From CAYNLK01 sp964398055 (GTDB lineage Bacteria > Chloroflexota > Anaerolineae > 4572-78 > J111), in assembly GCA_964398055.1 (NCBI GenBank), contig CAYNLK010000099.1, positions 1 through 8,298 of the forward strand: a DNA stretch of 8,298 bases, given 5' to 3'. Numbering within the stretch: the stretch's first letter is position 1; the number at the start of each line of letters is the position of its first letter. This document shows positions 5,429 through 8,298 of this stretch, piece after piece. The notes under the pieces were generated by a model. That model worked only from the letters and a program-made list of their open reading frames with translations, was not told the origin of the DNA and ran no database searches. The position numbers were made by a program, and so were the translations under genes.

Positions 5429-7531
5429 TCAATGCGTTGCCAACAGAATCCGCCCATCCAGCGCCATAACCCCTTTTCCCTCCGCCAGCACGAGCAAAGG
5501 GTTGATCTCGACTTCTTCAATTTGGGGAAAATCAAGAGCGAGTTGGCTCAAGCGGAGGATGCAGTCGGCCACGGCGTCGATATCCGACCGGCCCCGGCCA
5601 CGCCAACCGGCCAGCAACCGTCCGGCTCGGGTTTCTTGGATCAGGGCCAGGGCCTCCGGTCGATTGAATGGGGCAACCCGAAAGCTGACATCGGCGAACA
5701 ACTCGACGTAAATGCCGCCCAGGCCAAACATGATTAATGGGCCAAATTGGGGATCGCGGCGCATCCCCACGATGACCTCGTCTCCCGGTGGGGCCATCGT
5801 CTCGACCAACACCCCCTCCAGCCGGGCCTCCGATCCGGCCAGGCCGATCGTCTGCAGCATATGGCGATAGGCCGTCGCCACAGCCGGTGGGTCGCAGAGG
5901 CCCAATTTGATGCCGCCGGCCTCAGATTTGTGGACGATATCAGGTGAGACAATCTTTAAGGCCACGGGATAGCCCAGCTCGTTGGCAATCTCAACCGCTG
6001 CCTGGGGGCTGCGGGCGAGCCGGCCAGGGACGACCGGGATGCCGTAGGCGGTCAAAATCGGTCTGGCGGCGGCTTCGCCCAAAGCCCCGCTCGAGTTGGC
6101 TTTGGCCAGGGCCAGGGCGGCTGCCCGGCTGTCCCGCTCAATTTCAGGCGGTGGTTCGATGTGATTGTGGTTGCGCCAGTGGGCGTAATGGACCATAGCG
6201 CTGAGGGCGCGGCTGGCCGTTTCCGGAAAGGGGTACATCGGCAGGCAATGCTGGTGGAGAATCTGCCGCGCCTCGTTGACGCTGTGGTCGCCTAAAAAGC
6301 AGGTCAGCACCGGCTTGACCGCGTTTCTGGCCGCCCGGCAGATTTTGTGGGCGGCCTCGGTGGGATCGAGTAAAAGATGGGGCACCACGATCACCAGCAC
6401 GGCCTCAATATTAGGATCGGCCAGGATAACCGGCAGGGCAAATTCATACTCATCCGGGCCGGCGCCGCCCAGCATGTCGATGGGATTGGTGAGCTGGATG
6501 GCCGGTTCCAGTCTCTCCTGCAAGCAGGCTTTGGTGGCTGGCTCTAACTCAGGCAGAGCCAGCCCTTGCGTGGCCAGGTTATCGGCGGCCAGGGCGGCCG
6601 GGCCGCCGGAATTGCTCAGCACAAAAACCCGGCGGCCGGCCGGCAAGGGTTGGTTCGCCAGGGCCAGCGAAATATCGAACAAATCGGGGATGGAGGCGGC
6701 TTGGATGATGCCGCATTGCTTGAACGCGGCTTCATAGGTATCATTCGAGCCGGCCATCGCTCCGGTATGGGACGACACCGCTCGACCGCCGGCGGCGGTG
6801 CGCCCGGCTTTGAGCAGCACGATCGGTTTACGCCGGGTCACCCGCCGGCTCACCTCCATAAAACGACAGCCGTCCGCGATCGCTTCGACGTAAGCGGCGA
6901 TAACGCCGGTGTGCGGGTCCTGGCCCAAGTAGTCGATCATATCCGTTTCGGTCACATCAGCCTCGTTACCCAGGCTGACAAAGCGCGAGAAGCCAATCCG
7001 CTTGCCGATGATGTAATCGATGATCCCGCCGCACACGCCGCCGGATTGTGACAGAAAGCCAATTCGACCTGGCTGGGGCATCCCCATGATAAAGGTGGTG
7101 TTCAGGCCGGTCTGCGGATCGATAGCACCAATGCAATTTGGCCCGATCAGCCGCAGGCCATAGCGGCGGGCAATGGCAACGCACTCAGCCTCGAGCAGGG
7201 CGCCGCTTGGTCCGGCCTCTTTGAAGCCGCCGGAGACGATAATGGCCGCTTTCAGGCCGCGGCGGCCGCACCCCTCAAGCACCTGCGGAACCAGTTTGGC
7301 CGGCAGGAGAATAACGGCTAAATCGACCGGATCCGGGACCGCGGCGATGTCGGGAAAGCAAGTCAGGTTGGCGATCTTGGGGTAGTTGGGATTGACCGGA
7401 TAGATTTGGCCCTGAAATCCATATTCGGTCAGGTTGCGTAAGACCCCGTAACTGAGCTTGGCGGGATTAGGCGAGGCCCCAATCAAGGCCACACCTCGCG
7501 GTGAAAAGAAGCGGTCCAACGTTGTTGTCAT
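5429..7531 (-). CDS. Acyl-CoA synthetase (ADP-forming), single-chain alpha-beta fusion
   Basis: The 700-residue protein matches NDP-forming acetate/acyl-CoA ligases. It has an N-terminal CoA-binding Rossmann domain (FFSPRGVALIGASPNPAKLSYGV, 8-30; GPNCIGAIDP, 130-139) and a succinyl-CoA-ligase-like domain with GFLSQSGGVCGG (158-169). SSHTGAMAGSN (253-263) contains the expected phosphohistidine H255. A second flavodoxin-like domain follows, then a C-terminal ATP-grasp domain with VHKSEAGGIKLG (533-544, second conserved His H534), FGLGGIYVELFADVSFR (602-618) and EEVEINPLLV (672-681). It converts acyl-CoA + ADP + Pi to acid + ATP + CoA. There is no GNAT domain, so it is not a Pat-type protein acetyltransferase. 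ATG 7531 has GGAGGT five bases upstream. It is the first gene of the unit, which suggests the oxidoreductase supplies its acyl-CoA. Acid preference (acetate, isobutyrate, isovalerate) cannot be read from sequence. Confidence 0.93.
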   Translation of the reverse strand: MTTTLDRFFSPRGVALIGASPNPAKLSYGVLRNLTEYGFQGQIYPVNPNYPKIANLTCFPDIAAVPDPVDLAVILLPAKLVPQVLEGCGRRGLKAAIIVSGGFKEAGPSGALLEAECVAIARRYGLRLIGPNCIGAIDPQTGLNTTFIMGMPQPGRIGFLSQSGGVCGGIIDYIIGKRIGFSRFVSLGNEADVTETDMIDYLGQDPHTGVIAAYVEAIADGCRFMEVSRRVTRRKPIVLLKAGRTAAGGRAVSSHTGAMAGSNDTYEAAFKQCGIIQAASIPDLFDISLALANQPLPAGRRVFVLSNSGGPAALAADNLATQGLALPELEPATKACLQERLEPAIQLTNPIDMLGGAGPDEYEFALPVILADPNIEAVLVIVVPHLLLDPTEAAHKICRAARNAVKPVLTCFLGDHSVNEARQILHQHCLPMYPFPETASRALSAMVHYAHWRNHNHIEPPPEIERDSRAAALALAKANSSGALGEAAARPILTAYGIPVVPGRLARSPQAAVEIANELGYPVALKIVSPDIVHKSEAGGIKLGLCDPPAVATAYRHMLQTIGLAGSEARLEGVLVETMAPPGDEVIVGMRRDPQFGPLIMFGLGGIYVELFADVSFRVAPFNRPEALALIQETRAGRLLAGWRGRGRSDIDAVADCILRLSQLALDFPQIEEVEINPLLVLAEGKGVMALDGRILLATH

Positions 7532-7651
7532 CCTTGACCTCCGCGCTGTCCGAAAGGGGAAAGTTGGAGATTTATTTGGTTTCTTCTTCTACGGAATAGT
7601 CTATCACGGAAGATGGCGGCAGTCTTGTAAGTTTTTGACTTGTTGGCTTAA

Positions 7652-7713
7652 GTAGGTTGGGTCGGGGTACGAGACCCAAGAGTTGGGTCTCCCTGACGCT
7701 CAACCCAACCTAC
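7652..7713. repeat. Nested palindromic extragenic element
   Basis: Outer arms GTAGGTTGGGT (7652-7662) and ACCCAACCTAC (7703-7713) enclose an inner perfect hairpin, GAGACCCAA (7671-7679) with TTGGGTCTC (7683-7691) around loop GAG. TTGGGTC is also present in the left outer arm (7657-7663) and can pair with GACCCAA at 7673-7679. TTGGGT at 7683-7688 can pair with ACCCAA at 7703-7708. The element can thus switch between one long nested fold and two side-by-side hairpins. The GTAGGTTGGGT/AACCCAACCTAC core resembles interspersed repeats I recall from cyanobacteria and Chloroflexota. It starts nine bases after the AraC-type gene's stop. No T-run follows on either strand. Confidence 0.75.
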
Positions 7714-7722
7714 CAAAAGAAG

Positions 7723-8298
7723 TCAATTGCGCAAGGGAATATATTGGCCGGGGGTAATGCCAAAGGCTCGTTTGAACCGTTTGGTCATGTGGCTCTGATC
7801 GGTAAAGCCGGTCTGGTAGGCCGCCGCAGCAATAGGGCAGCCGTGGGCCAGCAGTTGCTTGGCCTGGCGCAGCCGGACATAGGTTAAATAAGCGTGCGGC
7901 GGCAGGCCGGTAGTTTTGGTAAACAGGCGGAGGAGATAGCAGGGCGTCAAATTGACCAGGGCAGCTAGTTGCGGCAGCGAGATGTCGTCGGCGTAATGGG
8001 CTTCAATGAAATCCTGCACTTTTTTGACGCAGCGGCGTTCCGGCTTGACCTCAGCCGTGGCCGGGGGGGCGTCGGCGTAACCCAAAATCAGCCGGGCCAG
8101 GCTCGACCACAACCGAGACTCGCGCTCAACCGTAGGGATTTGTTGATCTTCAAGGGCCATGTGGAGCTTAAGCAGTTGTTGGGCCAAACTATCATCCGAA
8201 ATGACAGGCACGGGAAAGAAAGGGACATCGCGGGGCCGGCCGGCTAAGGGCCTATCCGAATAACCCAGCCGCCCGGAAAGCGATGAGAGCACAAGCAA
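7723..8298 (-). CDS. AraC-family transcriptional regulator, C-terminal part (start outside window)
   Basis: The frame is open to the window edge, so the true start lies beyond 8298; 191 codons are visible. The first 30 or so residues (ending VPFFPVPVIS) and the helical stretch DDSLAQQLLKLHMALEDQQIPTVERESRLWSSLARLIL look like the end of an AraC-type N-terminal ligand/cupin domain and its linker. The DNA-binding domain is complete. The first HTH is ISLPQLAALVNLTPCYLLRLF (106-126), then the linker KTTGLPPHAYLTYVRLRQAKQLL. The second HTH is PIAAAAYQTGFTDQSHMTKRF (155-175), followed by FGITPGQYIP. It is probably a DNA-binding activator or repressor that responds to a small molecule. It lies directly upstream of the synthetase-oxidoreductase unit on the same strand, so it may control it, but this is only positional. 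Confidence 0.9.
   Translation of the reverse strand: MLVLSSLSGRLGYSDRPLAGRPRDVPFFPVPVISDDSLAQQLLKLHMALEDQQIPTVERESRLWSSLARLILGYADAPPATAEVKPERRCVKKVQDFIEAHYADDISLPQLAALVNLTPCYLLRLFTKTTGLPPHAYLTYVRLRQAKQLLAHGCPIAAAAYQTGFTDQSHMTKRFKRAFGITPGQYIPLRN

Noticed and set aside
5429..7531. Protein lysine acetyltransferase of the Pat type
   Set aside because: The length and C-terminus end with the ATP-grasp domain; no GNAT domain is attached and both phosphohistidine motifs are intact.
7652..7713. Nested palindrome as the intrinsic terminator of the AraC gene
   Set aside because: No U-run follows the hairpin on the minus strand.

Overview
The window looks like a piece of a GC-rich anaerobic or facultative bacterial chromosome, most likely Chloroflexota (Anaerolineae- or Caldilineae-like). 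That placement is an inference. It rests on the style of the truncated regulator ATPase at 2076-2462, the extragenic palindrome at 7652-7713, and the pairing of a four-subunit 2-oxoacid:ferredoxin oxidoreductase with a single-chain ADP-forming acyl-CoA synthetase. All recognised protein genes lie on the minus strand, so transcription runs from high to low coordinates.

Right part (7723-8298): the C-terminal 191 codons of an AraC-family activator. It is separated from the operon by a nested palindromic element (7652-7713).

Centre (2569-7531): a five-gene unit read acs > delta > alpha > beta > gamma. The oxidoreductase, best matched to the VOR/KOR type, should decarboxylate a 2-oxoacid (probably branched-chain) to its acyl-CoA and reduce ferredoxin. 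The synthetase should then turn acyl-CoA + ADP + Pi into free acid + ATP. Together they make a substrate-level phosphorylation module for 2-oxoacids from amino-acid breakdown. Three of the junctions are very tight, with stop codons touching or lying inside the next ribosome binding site. The fourth (beta/gamma) has a 126-base spacer holding an inverted repeat.

Left-centre (about 1127-2534): gene debris. It holds a good sigma70-type promoter, the N-terminal third of a regulator-type STAND ATPase fused out of frame to the C-terminal third of a flavin-dependent monooxygenase, two short unidentified or poorly identified coding remnants, a strong minus-strand intrinsic terminator, and a sequence resembling the 3' end of an IS200/IS605-type TnpB element with its omega-RNA-like tail. 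None of these genes appears intact.

Left end (40-930): an AT-rich gene for a NACHT/STAND-type NTPase that ends just after the NTPase core. Its leader carries several small palindromes and a tandem repeat. Its composition differs sharply from the rest of the window, which suggests acquired DNA. No tRNA, rRNA or CRISPR array was seen.
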